64,000 nucleotides of DNA from contig NZ_CP084222.1 of assembly GCF_020268605.1 (NCBI RefSeq), positions 992,001 to 1,056,000 on the forward strand. The letters run 5' to 3'. Origin of the DNA: Arsenophonus apicola. GTDB taxonomy: Bacteria; Pseudomonadota; Gammaproteobacteria; Enterobacterales; Enterobacteriaceae. Numbering within the stretch: position 1 is the first letter of the stretch; the number at the start of each line of letters is the position of its first letter. Made by a program: the position numbers and the translations under genes. Shown one piece after another: positions 63,609 to 64,000 of the stretch. Under the pieces are notes generated by a model, which was not told where the DNA came from, did no database searches, and saw nothing but the letters and a program-made list of their open reading frames with translations.

Positions 63609-64000
63609 TTGGACGTTTTTTACGAAGTGGTTTTCTCACCATCATTTATGCCTATTTATATATACCAATTATTATTTTGATTGTTAATTCATTTAATGCC
63701 TCACTCTTTGGTAATGTGTGGCAAGGATTGACTATAAAATGGTATGACATGTTGTGGAATAATGATAGTTTATTACAAGCCGCAGGTCATTCAATAACGA
63801 TAGCAATGATTTCAGCTAGTTGCACTACTTTGATTGGTTCATTAGCAGCGGTAGCTCTATTTCGCTACCAATTCAGAGGAAAATCATTTGTTAGTGGTAT
63901 GTTATTTGTTGTCATGATGTCTCCTGATATTGTAATGGCAATTTCATTACTATTAGTCTTTATGTTGTTAGGAATTTCTTTAGGTTTTTGGTCTTTACTC
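63605..64000 (+). CDS. potC: Spermidine/putrescine ABC transporter permease PotC (3' end outside window)
   Basis: The frame from ATG 63605 is open to the end of the window (132 codons) and matches the E. coli PotC N-terminus: IGRFLRSGFLTIIYAYLYIP, IKWYDMLWNNDSLLQAAGHS, VSGMLFVVMMSPDIVMAISL. It overlaps potB by four bases. The EAA loop and potD, which should follow, lie outside the window. Confidence 0.96.
   Translation, partial: MIGRFLRSGFLTIIYAYLYIPIIILIVNSFNASLFGNVWQGLTIKWYDMLWNNDSLLQAAGHSITIAMISASCTTLIGSLAAVALFRYQFRGKSFVSGMLFVVMMSPDIVMAISLLLVFMLLGISLGFWSLL

Overview
The window is a 64 kb AT-rich chromosomal segment of a gammaproteobacterium of the order Enterobacterales. Gene content, protein similarity (as I recall the E. 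coli relatives) and local gene order (purL-glmY-glrK-qseG-glrR, hmp-glyA, iscRSUA-hscBA-fdx-iscX-pepB, rlmN-pilW-rodZ-ispG-hisS-yfgM-bamB-der, crr-ptsI-ptsH-cysK-cysZ-zipA-ligA, gltX-valT-lysT, potABC) all fit. The low GC, the position of a glutamine-dependent nadE next to glnB, and many freshly broken genes suggest a host-associated member of the Morganellaceae, for example an Arsenophonus-like insect symbiont. That genus assignment is an inference.

Layout. 1-1589 is the 3' end of purL. 1590-2456 holds the sRNA gene glmY with a sigma-54 promoter and two perfect TGTC-N10-GACA activator sites, followed by its regulator genes glrK-qseG-glrR and then nadE-glnB (to 8076). hmp (minus strand, NsrR operator) and glyA (PurR operator) follow, then an MFS transporter (hcaT-like), a small secreted protein of unknown function, suhB and trmJ. 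The isc operon (14.9-20.6 kb) begins with two IscR boxes. pepB, a short sseB, ndk, rlmN, a short pilW, rodZ, ispG, hisS, yfgM, bamB and der run to 32.4 kb. A 1.8 kb IS200/IS605-type element (32743-34558) sits inside hemF. ypeA, yfeY and cysM follow, then the PTS genes, cysK, cysZ, zipA, ligA, nupC, ypeB, tRNA-Ala, gltX, three tRNA-Val and two tRNA-Lys. From 51 kb come kbp (ygaU), nifJ, an FMN reductase gene, uspF, a broken glycerate kinase gene, a two-gene membrane unit (MASE1 protein plus an HdeD-like/papain-like fusion), and potABC (potC runs off the end).

The main theme is gene decay by small lesions. hscB, hscA and the glycerate kinase gene each carry one in-frame TAA in an otherwise full-length frame. 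hemF carries an in-frame TGA and an IS insertion. yfeY has a frameshift 26 codons before its expected end, tnpB has about four frameshifts, and nifJ is open but has lost a cysteine that binds its proximal iron-sulfur cluster. Core functions and their regulatory sites (GlrR/sigma-54, NsrR, PurR, IscR, CRP) look intact. Losses cluster in Fe-S chaperoning, aerobic haem synthesis, pyruvate:flavodoxin oxidation and glycerate metabolism.

I found no unambiguous new defence or biosynthetic system. The most interesting poorly described items are the MASE1 + HdeD/papain-like pair (58588-61204), a GC-rich structured element ending in a copy of the tRNA-Lys 3' end (51066-51181), and the Fe-S chaperone lesions.
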